Shown here in pieces: positions 36,867 to 46,978 of a stretch of 64,000 bases of DNA. The translations under genes and the position numbers were made by a program. The notes under the pieces were generated by a model. The model did no database searches, was not told the origin of the DNA, and worked only from the letters and a program-made list of their open reading frames with translations. How positions within the stretch are numbered: the first letter of the stretch is position 1; every line of letters begins with the position of its first letter. This DNA comes from Nitrosomonas aestuarii (GTDB taxonomy: Bacteria; Pseudomonadota; Gammaproteobacteria; Burkholderiales; Nitrosomonadaceae). The DNA is taken from the NCBI RefSeq assembly GCF_003046585.1, contig NZ_QAAE01000002.1:1-64000 (forward strand), given 5' to 3'.

Positions 36867-37040
36867 TCACTGCTCGTCTTCAACCTCATCATCCGTTTCA
36901 TGTCTGGTAATATCATCCGGTCCATAAGCGGACATTTTTGGCCTATCCATCAGGTGTCCATCGGGCGTTCTTCTCGGCTCACCACACGCAGTAAGCACCA
37001 ATGCCGAAACAATTGCTGTTAAAAATACATACTTAGCCAT
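36867..37040 (-). CDS. Small lipoprotein
   Basis: A 57-residue predicted outer-membrane lipoprotein: signal peptide MAKYVFLTAIVSALVLTAC with lipobox LTAC, then a short Pro- and Asp-rich mature part (RRTPDGHLMDRPKMSAYGPD) and an acidic end (TDDEVEDEQ). Two ATGs are adjacent (37043, 37040); GAGG at 37048-37051 suits the second, 7 bases away. No family recognised. Confidence 0.75.
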   Translation of the reverse strand: MAKYVFLTAIVSALVLTACGEPRRTPDGHLMDRPKMSAYGPDDITRHETDDEVEDEQ

Positions 37041-37305
37041 CATATTTCCTCTTTCATGACAAAAATCTGATCCGATCATTTATCCATAAAAATTAACAAC
37101 GTCCAGGTCAGGAATCAAGCACGACTTCTATTAATAAAACATGCCCAAAAAAATTATCACAATTAACTATACCAGCATAACCAATCATCAGTGTCGTGTT
37201 CGTGTATTAGCCTACCTGCGGGTGCGGGTCCAGCTTTTAATATATTCAGTGTCACATTATAATCGCCCATACTATAAAGGGTATCCGGACAGGATGGTAT
37301 CGTAG

Positions 37306-37570
37306 TTATCGCCAAGAAGCGCGCCATGAATCAAACCGACACACGAGAATCCAGTGACGCCTGCTTGCCCCGGATTCGTTCCCGGACCTGGCCGATGGCG
37401 ACACCTGAATAATCGAGGCCATGAATTCGGTACCACGATGTCTGCTGCAGATATTCAGTGATGCGTCCGTTGGAGCAACCGATCTCCTGCACTTTCTCCC
37501 TGTGTGCAGCAACGATGTAACACATTCCATTTCTGCCACGTCCATCATGCCGTGCTGGCACGAATCTCGG
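37306..37570 (-). pseudogene. Fragment of a class I SAM methyltransferase
   Basis: In one frame the minus strand reads VQEIGCSNGRITEYLQ, the SAM-binding glycine loop, and then GLDYSGVAIGQVRERI, the acidic loop and following helix of a class I methyltransferase. The frame breaks on both sides, after a stop near 37331 the text continues in another frame (LIHGALLGDNYDTILSGYP), and no start or full length remains. It is a decayed copy. The remaining sequence from 37044 to 37305 and 37571 to 37747 holds nothing I recognise. Confidence 0.7.
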
Positions 37571-37747
37571 CCCTACACTTGCTCGCAGTACCGCGAATGG
37601 ATCGGACTGGTATAGCCGCGACGATAAAAACCGTTATTTGCATATTGTCATCTGTGGGCTATAGAAACCACTGGAATTATTGAGGCTGATCATTTGCCTA
37701 ACATGCATACGGCAGACAATAGCTACGCTGAGTCTTTCATTATTTTT

Positions 37748-39973
37748 TCACCCATCCCGCAAAGAAAAAATAACACCCGCCAGTGGCGGGAGCGTGATTA
37801 CCAACGAATGCGACAATCCCATCCATGGTTCGTGGCTGGCACTAATGCGGCCTGCATTCCCTAAATTGCTGCCGCCATAATAGACCGAATCACTATTGAA
37901 TATTTCCTGATAAATACCTTCGGCCGGAACACCAATACGATAGTTCTCCCGCGGAACCGGGGTGAAATTCAGAATAACGACCACAAACTGCCCGTCATTT
38001 GATTTGCGCAAGTAACTGATAATCGATTGATCCGCATCGTGACAATCAATCCAGGAGAAGCCTGCAGCAGCAAAATCAAGCTGGTGGAGTGCTGTCGTAT
38101 CTCTGTACAAATGATTCAAATCACGCAGTACCGCTTGCACGCCTAAGTGTGATCCGCTTTCGAGTAACTTCCAGTCTAACTCATGGCTGATGTTCCATTC
38201 GCGTTCCTGTGCGAACTCATTACCCATGAAATTCAGTTTCTTGCCAGGGCAGGTCATTTGATAGACAAATAACAACCGCAGATTGGCAAATTTCTGCCAG
38301 TAGTCGCCAGGCATTCTGGCCAGCAGCGAGCCCTTGCCATGCACAACTTCATCATGCGAAAACGGCAGCACAAAATTTTCAGTATAAGCGTAAAGCTGAC
38401 TGAAGGTGAGCTGCTCGTGATGGAAACGGCGATGAATCGGGTCCTGTTGCATATACAACAGGGTATCGTGCATCCAGCCCATGTTCCATTTCATGGAAAA
38501 TCCCAATCCGCCGACATAGGTCGGACGCGATACCGCAGGCCAGGATGTGGATTCCTCGGCAAGCGTCAGCGCTCCGGGAAACTCTTCATGCACCATGATA
38601 TTGAGTTCGCGCAGAAAATCAATGGCCTCAAGATTCTCACGACCGCCAAACTGATTGGGCAACCATTCGCCTTCATTGCGCGAATAATCCAGATAGAGCA
38701 TGGAAGCAACCGCATCGACCCGCAATCCATCGAGATGAAATTCCGACAGCCAGTAGTGTGCGCTCGATAACAGAAACGATTTCACTTCGTTGCGGCCATA
38801 ATTGAATATACAGGTGCCCCAGTCCTGGTGAAAACCGAGACGCGGGTCTTCATGTTCATAGAGAGCAGTGCCATCAAACCGCGCCAAAGCAAAATCATCT
38901 TGCGGAAAATGTCCCGGAACCCAGTCGAGAATTACGCCGATATTGGCTTGGTGGCAGGCATCCACGAAATATTTAAAATCTTCAGGTGAGCCATAACGAC
39001 TGGTTGCAGCAAAATAGCCAGTCGTCTGGTAACCCCATGATTCATCAAGCGGATGCTCTGAGATTGGCATTAACTCAATATGGGTATAACCCATTTCCTG
39101 CACATAGGGCAGCAGATATTGTGCGAGCTCGCGGTAAGTATAGAAGCGCCCGTCTGGATGCCGCTTCCATGATCCGGCGTGAATTTCCAGAATGTTTAGC
39201 GGCGCATGCAGCCAGTCCCAGTTGGCACGGTTTTCCATCCATGTTGAATCGCGCCACCGATAAGCACCATTGACTGGTGTCAACGCAGCGGTTTGTGGGC
39301 GCAGCTCATAACGCGTCGCGTAGGGATCTGTTTTTAAGCACACCGCGCCGCTCTGGCGATTCCGGATTTCGAATTTGTATAGCGAACCGGGAGGCAATTG
39401 TGGAATAAACAGCTCCCATACTCCACTGGCATGATGCACCGCCATAGGATACACGCGGCCATCCCAATGATTGAAATCACCCACTACACTGACGCGTTCC
39501 GCATTAGGTGCCCATACCGAAAAACGTACGCCATCAATGCCGGTGTTATTGACGCGTTGAGCTCCCAGCGTGCGGTAAGCCTGCCGCAGTTTACCTTCGT
39601 TAAACAAATACAAGTCATGATCGGTCATTTGCAGCGGAAATGAATATGGATCATAAGCTTCATAAACATGCACCGCTTTCGTTACATGATTTTCCACTTC
39701 AAACCGGAGCAGAACCGGCATCAGTGGCTGGGCATTTCCACACCATTCAAATACACCTTCAGTATGAGTACGCATCATCTGTTCAAAACCATGCGTTGTT
39801 TTAATCGATACAGACCGGACATAAGGTTGAAAAACCCGCGCCCGATAATTGTTCAGTGATTTATGGACTCCCAGATAAGCAAATGGATCATGTAATCGCC
39901 CTGCCAATAATGCTTCCAGAATAAAATCGTTGCAGGCATCCAGTGATGATTGTTTCAAAGTATTGGTTAACAT
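37748..39973 (-). CDS. glgB: 1,4-alpha-glucan branching enzyme GlgB
   Basis: A 741-residue GH13 branching enzyme that makes alpha-1,6 branches in glycogen. An N1 domain (about 20-110) and CBM48 region ([20 protein letters not shown], about 151-170) precede the catalytic barrel: nucleophile Asp420 in [12 protein letters not shown], acid/base Glu473 in LAEEST, and [11 protein letters not shown] with the transition-state Asp. The 53-residue spacing of Asp420 and Glu473 equals that of the E. coli enzyme. It diverges from glgC with 155 bases between, so both probably share a control region. Confidence 0.97.
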   Translation of the reverse strand: MLTNTLKQSSLDACNDFILEALLAGRLHDPFAYLGVHKSLNNYRARVFQPYVRSVSIKTTHGFEQMMRTHTEGVFEWCGNAQPLMPVLLRFEVENHVTKAVHVYEAYDPYSFPLQMTDHDLYLFNEGKLRQAYRTLGAQRVNNTGIDGVRFSVWAPNAERVSVVGDFNHWDGRVYPMAVHHASGVWELFIPQLPPGSLYKFEIRNRQSGAVCLKTDPYATRYELRPQTAALTPVNGAYRWRDSTWMENRANWDWLHAPLNILEIHAGSWKRHPDGRFYTYRELAQYLLPYVQEMGYTHIELMPISEHPLDESWGYQTTGYFAATSRYGSPEDFKYFVDACHQANIGVILDWVPGHFPQDDFALARFDGTALYEHEDPRLGFHQDWGTCIFNYGRNEVKSFLLSSAHYWLSEFHLDGLRVDAVASMLYLDYSRNEGEWLPNQFGGRENLEAIDFLRELNIMVHEEFPGALTLAEESTSWPAVSRPTYVGGLGFSMKWNMGWMHDTLLYMQQDPIHRRFHHEQLTFSQLYAYTENFVLPFSHDEVVHGKGSLLARMPGDYWQKFANLRLLFVYQMTCPGKKLNFMGNEFAQEREWNISHELDWKLLESGSHLGVQAVLRDLNHLYRDTTALHQLDFAAAGFSWIDCHDADQSIISYLRKSNDGQFVVVILNFTPVPRENYRIGVPAEGIYQEIFNSDSVYYGGSNLGNAGRISASHEPWMGLSHSLVITLPPLAGVIFSLRDG

Positions 39974-40128
39974 ACAGGAATTATAACGCGTCTTGGGTTT
40001 GCTTATTTGCTGATATCATAGTACGGTGATACATTCTAGTATCTGTCAGGTGCAGGACTTGATATTCAAAGTCAACCTCGCCATTAACCCGTACAGATAG
40101 TGGATCTATTCATGCAGGAGGTTGCTCA

Positions 40129-41406
40129 ATGCAGCAAAAAGCCGATTTACGTTTCCAAGATAAAATTACACGCAACACCATCGCTTTGATACTGGCCGGT
40201 GGACGCGGCACACGCCTGAAACAACTGACTGATTGGCGCGCAAAACCTGCGGTTCCTTTTGGCGGCAAGTTTCGCATCATTGATTTCCCGTTGTCTAATT
40301 GCGTCAATTCTGGCGTTCGCCAAATCAGCGTCCTGACCCAGTACAAGGCGCAGAGTTTAATTCAGCATATACAACGAGGCTGGAGCTTTCTTGACGGGCG
40401 TTTCAAGGAATATGTCGAATTACTCCCGGCTCAACAACAAATTAAGGAATCCTGGTATCAGGGAACAGCGGATGCCGTTTTCCAGAATCTTGGCATTCTG
40501 CGCCACCAGCATGCAGAATATGTATTGATTCTGGGCGGGGACCATGTATATAAAATGGATTACGCTAAATTGTTAGCCGAACATATTGAAAAAAAGGCTG
40601 AAGTGACATTGGCCTGCGTGGAAGTCCCACTGGAAGAAGCGAGTGCTTTTGGTATTATCGGCGTTGATGATGACTGGCGCGTCGCCAGCTTTACTGAGAA
40701 ACCCGCAAACCCGCCATCTATGCCCGGCCATCCTGACAAGGCGCTCGTCAGTATGGGCATTTATGTGTTTAATAGAGCCTTTCTGTTCGAACAGTTAATC
40801 CGCGATCATCATGCCGAAAATTCCTCCCATGATTTTGGCAAAGATCTGATTCCTTATCTGGTGCCGCGGCATCGTGTATTCGCGCACCGTTTTCTGGACA
40901 GTTGCGTGAATATGGCAGCAGATGTGCCCTACTGGCGTGACGTGGGTACAGTGGATGCCTATTGGGAGGCCAATATCGACCTGACAACTATCACCCCGGA
41001 TCTGAATTTATATGACGAAAACTGGCCCATCTGGACCTACCAGGAACAACTCCCGCCAGCCAAATTCGTTTTTGACGACGAAGAACGGCGCGGCCAAGCG
41101 CTTGATTCCATGGTATCAGGCGGCTGCATTATCAGCGGCGGTACTATACGCCGTTCATTATTGTTTTCCAATGTAAAAGCGCGCAGTTTCAGTAATATTG
41201 AAGACTCCGTCATATTACCCAATGTCGATATAGGCCGGCACGCACATCTGAAACGAGTAGTTGTTGAAAAAAACTGCAAAATCCCAGAAGGACTTAAGGT
41301 CGGTTTTGACGCGGCTGAAGACAGCAGGCAATTTTATGTAACCGACAAAGGCGTCACACTGATCACACCAGAGATGCTCGGGCAAAGCATACATTCCGTA
41401 GGTTAG
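40129..41406 (+). CDS. glgC: Glucose-1-phosphate adenylyltransferase GlgC
   Basis: A 425-residue enzyme making ADP-glucose, the glycogen donor, from ATP and glucose-1-phosphate. Motifs: LILAGGRGTRLKQLTDWRAK near residues 23-42, FRIIDFPLSNCVNSG, WYQGTADAVFQN, ILGGDHVYKMDY and the sugar-binding FTEKPANPP, then a C-terminal left-handed beta-helix. Length and the N-terminal Arg/Lys-rich region fit the allosterically regulated bacterial type. A strong GGAGG lies 7-8 bases upstream. First gene of glgC-GH57-GH57-pgi-glgA. Confidence 0.97.
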   Translation: MQQKADLRFQDKITRNTIALILAGGRGTRLKQLTDWRAKPAVPFGGKFRIIDFPLSNCVNSGVRQISVLTQYKAQSLIQHIQRGWSFLDGRFKEYVELLPAQQQIKESWYQGTADAVFQNLGILRHQHAEYVLILGGDHVYKMDYAKLLAEHIEKKAEVTLACVEVPLEEASAFGIIGVDDDWRVASFTEKPANPPSMPGHPDKALVSMGIYVFNRAFLFEQLIRDHHAENSSHDFGKDLIPYLVPRHRVFAHRFLDSCVNMAADVPYWRDVGTVDAYWEANIDLTTITPDLNLYDENWPIWTYQEQLPPAKFVFDDEERRGQALDSMVSGGCIISGGTIRRSLLFSNVKARSFSNIEDSVILPNVDIGRHAHLKRVVVEKNCKIPEGLKVGFDAAEDSRQFYVTDKGVTLITPEMLGQSIHSVG

Positions 41407-41419
41407 CTTCCAACTCCAA

Positions 41420-43120
41420 ATGCAGCAAATCAAACTTGTCTTGTTGTGGCATATGCATCAGCCGGACTATCGTCATTACGATACCCGGGAATTTGAAATG
41501 CCGTGGGTATATCTGCACACCATTAAGGATTACACAGATATGGCCCATCACCTGGAAGCACACCCGCACATCAAAGCGGTGGTCAATTTTGTTCCGGTAC
41601 TGCTGGATCAACTGGAAGATTATGTTGAACAATTTGCCACAGGACAGATACGCGATCCCCTGCTCCGCTTGCTGGCAACGCCGGATCTAGCCAGCGTCTC
41701 CGACGATGATCGCGAACATATCTTAACGAATTGCTTTAAAGGCAATCACAACACGATGCTCAAGCCCTATCCGGCATACGCAAAGCTACATCATTTGTAT
41801 GACACACTGCAAAAAAAACAGGCGACCGAACTGGTTAATTTTTCTGCACAATATTTTTCCGACTTGCTGGTATGGTTCCATCTGGCATGGACAGGAGAAA
41901 GTGTCCGGCGTCACAACGCAACAGTGATGGAATTAATGGCACAGGGCGAAGGCTTCAGCCATGTAGACAGAATGCGGTTATTCAAGCTGATAGGCGAATT
42001 GATCGAAGGATTAATACCGCGTTACCGCAGACTCGCTGAAACCGGTCAGATTGAATTATCAACAACACCGCATTATCACCCGCTCTCGCCTTTACTGATT
42101 GATTTCACTTCCGCACATGACGGTATTGCTGATGCACCTTTGCCGATAAACAGTTTTTATCCGGGCGGGCGCAGCCGCGTCACTTTCCATTTAGACAAAG
42201 CCATAGACAGTCATCAAAAACGTTTTGGCACGCAACCCACCGGTATCTGGCCAGCCGAAGGCGCAGTCTCTCCCCCGTTTATCCATATACTGGCAGAATC
42301 AGGCTGCCAATGGTGCGCCAGCGGTGAGGGGGTGCTGGTCAATAGTCTGCACAAATTGCACCCGGAAACGACACTACCCGATCGCAACCGTTATCTGTAC
42401 CGCCCCTATCGTATCCAGGAACAAGAAAATATCATCTGTTTTTTTCGTGATGACAAATTGTCCGATTTTATTGGTTTCGAATACGCCAAGTGGTTTGGAC
42501 GAGATGCTGCGGAACACTTTGTACAATCAATCGAACAGATAGCCCGTCATGCCTTGCCGGATGAAAACCCCGTCGTCAGCGTCATACTGGATGGTGAAAA
42601 TGCCTGGGAATATTATCCCTATAATGGCTTCTACTTTCTTGACGATTTATACAGCTTGCTGGACAACCACACCGGGATTCACACCACGACATACCAAGAC
42701 TATCTGTCCTCACCCGAAAACGTGCATAATGTCCAGGTACTGCCCGTTCTGGCCGCAGGAAGCTGGGTATACGGTACTTTTTCCACCTGGATAGGCGATC
42801 CCGAAAAAAACCACGCATGGGACCTGCTCTGTACTGCAAAACAAAACTATGATCTTGTTATACAAAGCGACCGACTGACTGATAAAGAGAAAACTGCAGC
42901 AAGTCTGCAACTTGCTTCTTGCGAAAGTTCAGACTGGTTCTGGTGGTTTGGTGATTATAATCAGGCCGATACCGTGATACGATTCGATCAGTTATACCGC
43001 GACAATCTTACGAATCTTTACCGGCTCTTGAAACTGCCGGTTCCGTCAATTCTATGCAAACCGATCAGTCATGGCGATACTCATGCTGAAGAAGGTGGCA
43101 CCATGCGGCGGTCATCGTAA
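41420..43120 (+). CDS. GH57 glycoside hydrolase (amylase-like)
   Basis: A 566-residue cytoplasmic GH57 enzyme starting 13 bases after glgC. Conserved regions: HMHQPDY at residues 11-17, GQIELSTTPHYHPLSPLL near 209-226, the nucleophile Glu280 in GIWPAEGAVS and the acid/base Asp391 in LDGENAWEYYP. GH57 enzymes hydrolyse or transfer alpha-glucans with retention; this branch is usually annotated amylase or amylopullulanase-like. Its place inside a glycogen synthesis operon suggests trimming or remodelling of the polymer rather than use of external starch (inference). No signal peptide. Confidence 0.9.
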   Translation: MQQIKLVLLWHMHQPDYRHYDTREFEMPWVYLHTIKDYTDMAHHLEAHPHIKAVVNFVPVLLDQLEDYVEQFATGQIRDPLLRLLATPDLASVSDDDREHILTNCFKGNHNTMLKPYPAYAKLHHLYDTLQKKQATELVNFSAQYFSDLLVWFHLAWTGESVRRHNATVMELMAQGEGFSHVDRMRLFKLIGELIEGLIPRYRRLAETGQIELSTTPHYHPLSPLLIDFTSAHDGIADAPLPINSFYPGGRSRVTFHLDKAIDSHQKRFGTQPTGIWPAEGAVSPPFIHILAESGCQWCASGEGVLVNSLHKLHPETTLPDRNRYLYRPYRIQEQENIICFFRDDKLSDFIGFEYAKWFGRDAAEHFVQSIEQIARHALPDENPVVSVILDGENAWEYYPYNGFYFLDDLYSLLDNHTGIHTTTYQDYLSSPENVHNVQVLPVLAAGSWVYGTFSTWIGDPEKNHAWDLLCTAKQNYDLVIQSDRLTDKEKTAASLQLASCESSDWFWWFGDYNQADTVIRFDQLYRDNLTNLYRLLKLPVPSILCKPISHGDTHAEEGGTMRRSS

Positions 43121-43258
43121 ATGTGGTTCATAACCATGTTGCGATGAAATTGTCATTTCTGGAATATAGAAATACTCAAAGCCGACTCTGTTATCGATGG
43201 CCAGTTAACGTATTAAAGCGTATAGTTTTATTCCATAGATTTTCGTGGGAACCTCACC

Positions 43259-45289
43259 ATGCCTCGTCCAGTATCGTTACTTTTTGGTGTTCATGCGCAC
43301 CAGCCGATCGGTAACTTCCCTGAAGTACTGGCCGATGCACATCTACGTTGCTACAGGCCTTTTTTAGAAGTTCTTTTTCGCTATCCTGATTTTCATTTTG
43401 CCGTACATTTTTCCGGCTGGCTGCTTGATTATCTGTTCGAACATTATCCACAGGACATAGCGCTACTCAAGGAAATGGTTCAACGTGGGCAAGTCGAACT
43501 CTTCGGTGCAGGCGATACCGAGCCAGTACTGGCGGTTATTCCGAATCGCGATCGTATCGGACAAATAGAAACTTTTTCCCAAAAACTTGCAGCAAAACTT
43601 GGCCAAAGGCCTTCCGGCGCCTGGCTGACCGAACGCGTATGGGAATCAACCGTTGTAACGTCATTGGCCGATTGTGGAATTCGTTATGTCATTGTTGATG
43701 ACTACCATTTTCTTTGCACCGGCAAAACCACCACGCAACTCTATGGTTTTTATACGACGGAAGAAGATACTCGTAAACTGGATATTTTTCCAATTTCTGA
43801 GGCACTGCGCTACAAACTGCCTTTTTCTCCTGCATCCGATGCAATCGCCTATATCGAATCACTGGCCGATATGCCTTCGCATCATGGTGACAACCCACGC
43901 ATTGCCGCGATTTATTTTGACGATATCGAGAAATTCGGCATATGGCCGGAAACCTATCAATGGGTTTATGAACAAGGCTGGCTTGAACAGTTCGTTCAGG
44001 GCGTCCTGGCATCACCAGGCATTTCCACATGCCACTATCGTGATTATCATGCTGCAGAGAAGACACAAGGGATCATTTACCTGCCAACCACGTCGTATAT
44101 TGAAATGAACGAGTGGACGTTATCTGCAGAATCGGCATGCGCCTATGCCGACCTGATCAATCTATCGAAATCATCCGGCTGGTTTGAGCACAAAAAAGCA
44201 TTTCTGCGCGGCGGCATCTGGAAAAACTTCTTGTCACGTTACCCTGAGTCAAACTGGATGCATAAGCGCATGCTCGGTCTTTCCGCACGGCTGGCTGCAT
44301 TACCTAAAAAACAGCGCACCGGCGAAATGCAGCAAAAACTGTATGCCGCTCAGGCCAATGATGCCTATTGGCATGGTCTGTTCGGCGGTTTATATCTCCC
44401 TCATTTACGCCGCGCGGTTTATAGCAACCTGATTGCATTGGAAACCATGCTGGATGCTTGTGTGCCGCGTCCGAACTGCGTGACGCAGGATATTGACCTT
44501 GATGGTACAAAAGAAGCCTGTTTACAAAACAGTAATCTTCAGATCATTTTAAAATTGAACCGTCACGCCAGCATCGTCGAATTTGACGCCTATTCCCTCA
44601 ATCACAATTTCGGCGACACTCTGCAACGGCAAAAAGAACATTACTTTCACAAAATTCAACTTAACGGGGTAAGCTCAACCGACACTGGCAGTTCGGGCAG
44701 CGGCATAGCTTCGGCGCATGATCGCTCCATTAACAAACATATCATTCAAGTTGCAGATCTCGAGCCTGACGATTATCCTCGGAATCTGTTTGTTGATCGT
44801 CTGGATCGTACGCTGATAGACTATCAGCATGTTGTTACCGATTCTAGCAATACCCATGCAATCCACTTTCAAACCAATGATGCTGCTCCGCAAATACATA
44901 AACAATTTGAACTGATGCATAATCGACTGAGCGTGTCCTATCGTTTCTCCGGCAAGACGGATAATCTATTCAGTACGGAAATCAATCTCGCCATGCCCAG
45001 TTGCGACGGCATGGGCGGCCGTTTCATTGACCGGAATGACATCCTGGGCGGTTTCGGTCAGTTGCTCAGGTTGACAAATATGACTGAAGTGGTACTGGAC
45101 GACGCTGTGCTGGGAGGCTATGTTACTTTAAAAACATCGACGCCTGCACAGCTTTGCGCACAGCCATATTTTACGGTATCCCAATCTGAAAATGGGTTCG
45201 AGAAAATCATGCAGGCTGTTACACTGTTATTGGAATGGCCGATTCATAGGCAGGAATTAAACATCACACTGGAAGTCAATCATAAATAG
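43259..45289 (+). CDS. GH57 4-alpha-glucanotransferase-type enzyme
   Basis: A 676-residue GH57 protein. Opening LLFGVHAHQPIGNF (residues 8-20), VELFGAGDTEPVLAVIP, the nucleophile Glu125 in AWLTERVWES and the acid/base Asp in YFDDIEKFGIWPET (221-222) match the Thermococcus litoralis 4-alpha-glucanotransferase type, including the C-terminal DUF1925/DUF1926-like beta domains. The family moves maltooligosaccharide segments between glucans. 138 bases separate it from the first GH57 gene, so an internal promoter is possible. No signal peptide. Together the two could replace the missing GlgX/MalQ functions. Confidence 0.9.
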   Translation: MPRPVSLLFGVHAHQPIGNFPEVLADAHLRCYRPFLEVLFRYPDFHFAVHFSGWLLDYLFEHYPQDIALLKEMVQRGQVELFGAGDTEPVLAVIPNRDRIGQIETFSQKLAAKLGQRPSGAWLTERVWESTVVTSLADCGIRYVIVDDYHFLCTGKTTTQLYGFYTTEEDTRKLDIFPISEALRYKLPFSPASDAIAYIESLADMPSHHGDNPRIAAIYFDDIEKFGIWPETYQWVYEQGWLEQFVQGVLASPGISTCHYRDYHAAEKTQGIIYLPTTSYIEMNEWTLSAESACAYADLINLSKSSGWFEHKKAFLRGGIWKNFLSRYPESNWMHKRMLGLSARLAALPKKQRTGEMQQKLYAAQANDAYWHGLFGGLYLPHLRRAVYSNLIALETMLDACVPRPNCVTQDIDLDGTKEACLQNSNLQIILKLNRHASIVEFDAYSLNHNFGDTLQRQKEHYFHKIQLNGVSSTDTGSSGSGIASAHDRSINKHIIQVADLEPDDYPRNLFVDRLDRTLIDYQHVVTDSSNTHAIHFQTNDAAPQIHKQFELMHNRLSVSYRFSGKTDNLFSTEINLAMPSCDGMGGRFIDRNDILGGFGQLLRLTNMTEVVLDDAVLGGYVTLKTSTPAQLCAQPYFTVSQSENGFEKIMQAVTLLLEWPIHRQELNITLEVNHK

Positions 45290-45341
45290 AATCGTATTTA
45301 TTATTAAACTCTAATCTGTTAATTATATTCAACCAATAGAT

Positions 45342-46976
45342 ATGTCCCTTCTTACTCAGTCGCCTGCCTGGCTCGCATTAAAGAACCACCAATCCGCAAT
45401 GGCGCAACAATCTATACGCGATCTTTTCAGACAGGATTCTCAGCGATTTGAAGAATTTTCTCTGCCGTTTGACGATGTACTGCTCGATTTCTCCAAACAA
45501 CCCGTCACAAGAGAAACAATTGATCTGTTAATCGCGCTTGCGCGCCAGCAGAATATGGAAAATTGGATTGAACAGATGTTTCAGGGCAAAAAAATAAACA
45601 GCACCGAAGACCGGGCTGCTTTACACGTCGCCTTACGCAGTAAAAAACCGTTTTTTCTTGATGGTGAAGATGTTACGCTGAAAGTCAAAAGCGTCTGCAA
45701 TAAAATAGCGCGTTTTTCTTCAGCCATCCGTAGCGGCGAACACACAGGCTATAGTGGTAAAGCTTTTACAGATATCGTCAATATCGGTATCGGCGGTTCC
45801 GATCTCGGGCCATTGATGGTGACTGAAGCATTGAAACCTTACGGCTCAACCCAGCTCAAACCACATTTTGTTTCAAACATTGATGGCACACAAATCCATG
45901 AAACACTAAGCCGGCTTGACCCGGCCACAACACTTTTTATTGTTGCCTCAAAAACATTTACAACTCAGGAAACCATTACTAATGCGCATTCTGCGCGCAC
46001 CTGGTTTCTTGCGCAAGGCGGCAGCGAAAACGATATTGCCCGTCATTTTGTTGCAGTTTCAACTAATCTTGCAGCGGTTAAGCAATTCGGCATTCATCCT
46101 GACAACATGTTTGAATTCTGGGATTGGGTGGGTGGCCGTTATTCGTTGTGGTCGGCCATCGGATTGCCCATTGCATTAACAATTGGCATGGACCATTTCA
46201 ATGCGTTACTTGCGGGCGCGAGTGCAATGGATCAACATTTTGCAACAACTGCACTGGAAAAAAACATACCCGTAATACTCGGGCTTATCGCTGTCTGGCA
46301 AATCAATTTTCACGGCGTCACATCACATGCTGTCCTGCCCTACGATCAATACCTGCATCGTTTTCCCGCTTATTTGCAGCAACTGGAAATGGAGAGCAAT
46401 GGCAAGCGCATCAACCGTAACGGCGAGGAAATTGACTACCATACCGGTATTGTTATTTGGGGGGAACCGGGAACGAATGGCCAGCACGCCTTCTACCAAT
46501 TATTACATCAGGGCACACAAACTATTTCCGCTGATTTCCTGGCGCCTTGCCAGAGTCAGCATCCAATTGGCAATCATCATCACCTGTTAATGGCCAATTA
46601 CTTCGCCCAGACAGAAGCATTGATGTGCGGAAAACATGAAAATGAAGTCCGCGCCGAACTCCAGTCTAAAGGTATGGCCGCCGAATTAACGGAAAAATTG
46701 TTACCGCATAAAATTCATCCGGGAAACCATGCGACCACATCTATTTTATTCAGAAAACTGGACCCCAAAACACTGGGTGCCCTGATCGCGCTCTATGAAC
46801 ATAAAGTGTTTGTACAAAGCGTGATATGGAACATTAATCCGTTCGATCAATGGGGTGTGGAACTGGGCAAAGAACTTGCCGGACAGATTCTGCCCGAACT
46901 GGAACAGGCTGAGTCAGTCACACGCCATGACGCATCCACCAATGGACTGATCAATTTTTTCAAAGAAAATCAATAG
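45342..46976 (+). CDS. pgi: Glucose-6-phosphate isomerase
   Basis: A 544-residue enzyme interconverting fructose-6-phosphate and glucose-6-phosphate. Signatures: [19 protein letters not shown] (phosphosugar site), TIFATTSKT-like [34 protein letters not shown] with the PGI signature, and [12 protein letters not shown]. The C-terminal catalytic Lys region is [14 protein letters not shown]. In an autotroph it draws Calvin-cycle fructose-6-phosphate toward glycogen. It lies 52 bases after the second GH57 gene and 2 bases before glgA. Confidence 0.96.
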   Translation: MSLLTQSPAWLALKNHQSAMAQQSIRDLFRQDSQRFEEFSLPFDDVLLDFSKQPVTRETIDLLIALARQQNMENWIEQMFQGKKINSTEDRAALHVALRSKKPFFLDGEDVTLKVKSVCNKIARFSSAIRSGEHTGYSGKAFTDIVNIGIGGSDLGPLMVTEALKPYGSTQLKPHFVSNIDGTQIHETLSRLDPATTLFIVASKTFTTQETITNAHSARTWFLAQGGSENDIARHFVAVSTNLAAVKQFGIHPDNMFEFWDWVGGRYSLWSAIGLPIALTIGMDHFNALLAGASAMDQHFATTALEKNIPVILGLIAVWQINFHGVTSHAVLPYDQYLHRFPAYLQQLEMESNGKRINRNGEEIDYHTGIVIWGEPGTNGQHAFYQLLHQGTQTISADFLAPCQSQHPIGNHHHLLMANYFAQTEALMCGKHENEVRAELQSKGMAAELTEKLLPHKIHPGNHATTSILFRKLDPKTLGALIALYEHKVFVQSVIWNINPFDQWGVELGKELAGQILPELEQAESVTRHDASTNGLINFFKENQ

Positions 46977-46978
46977 CA

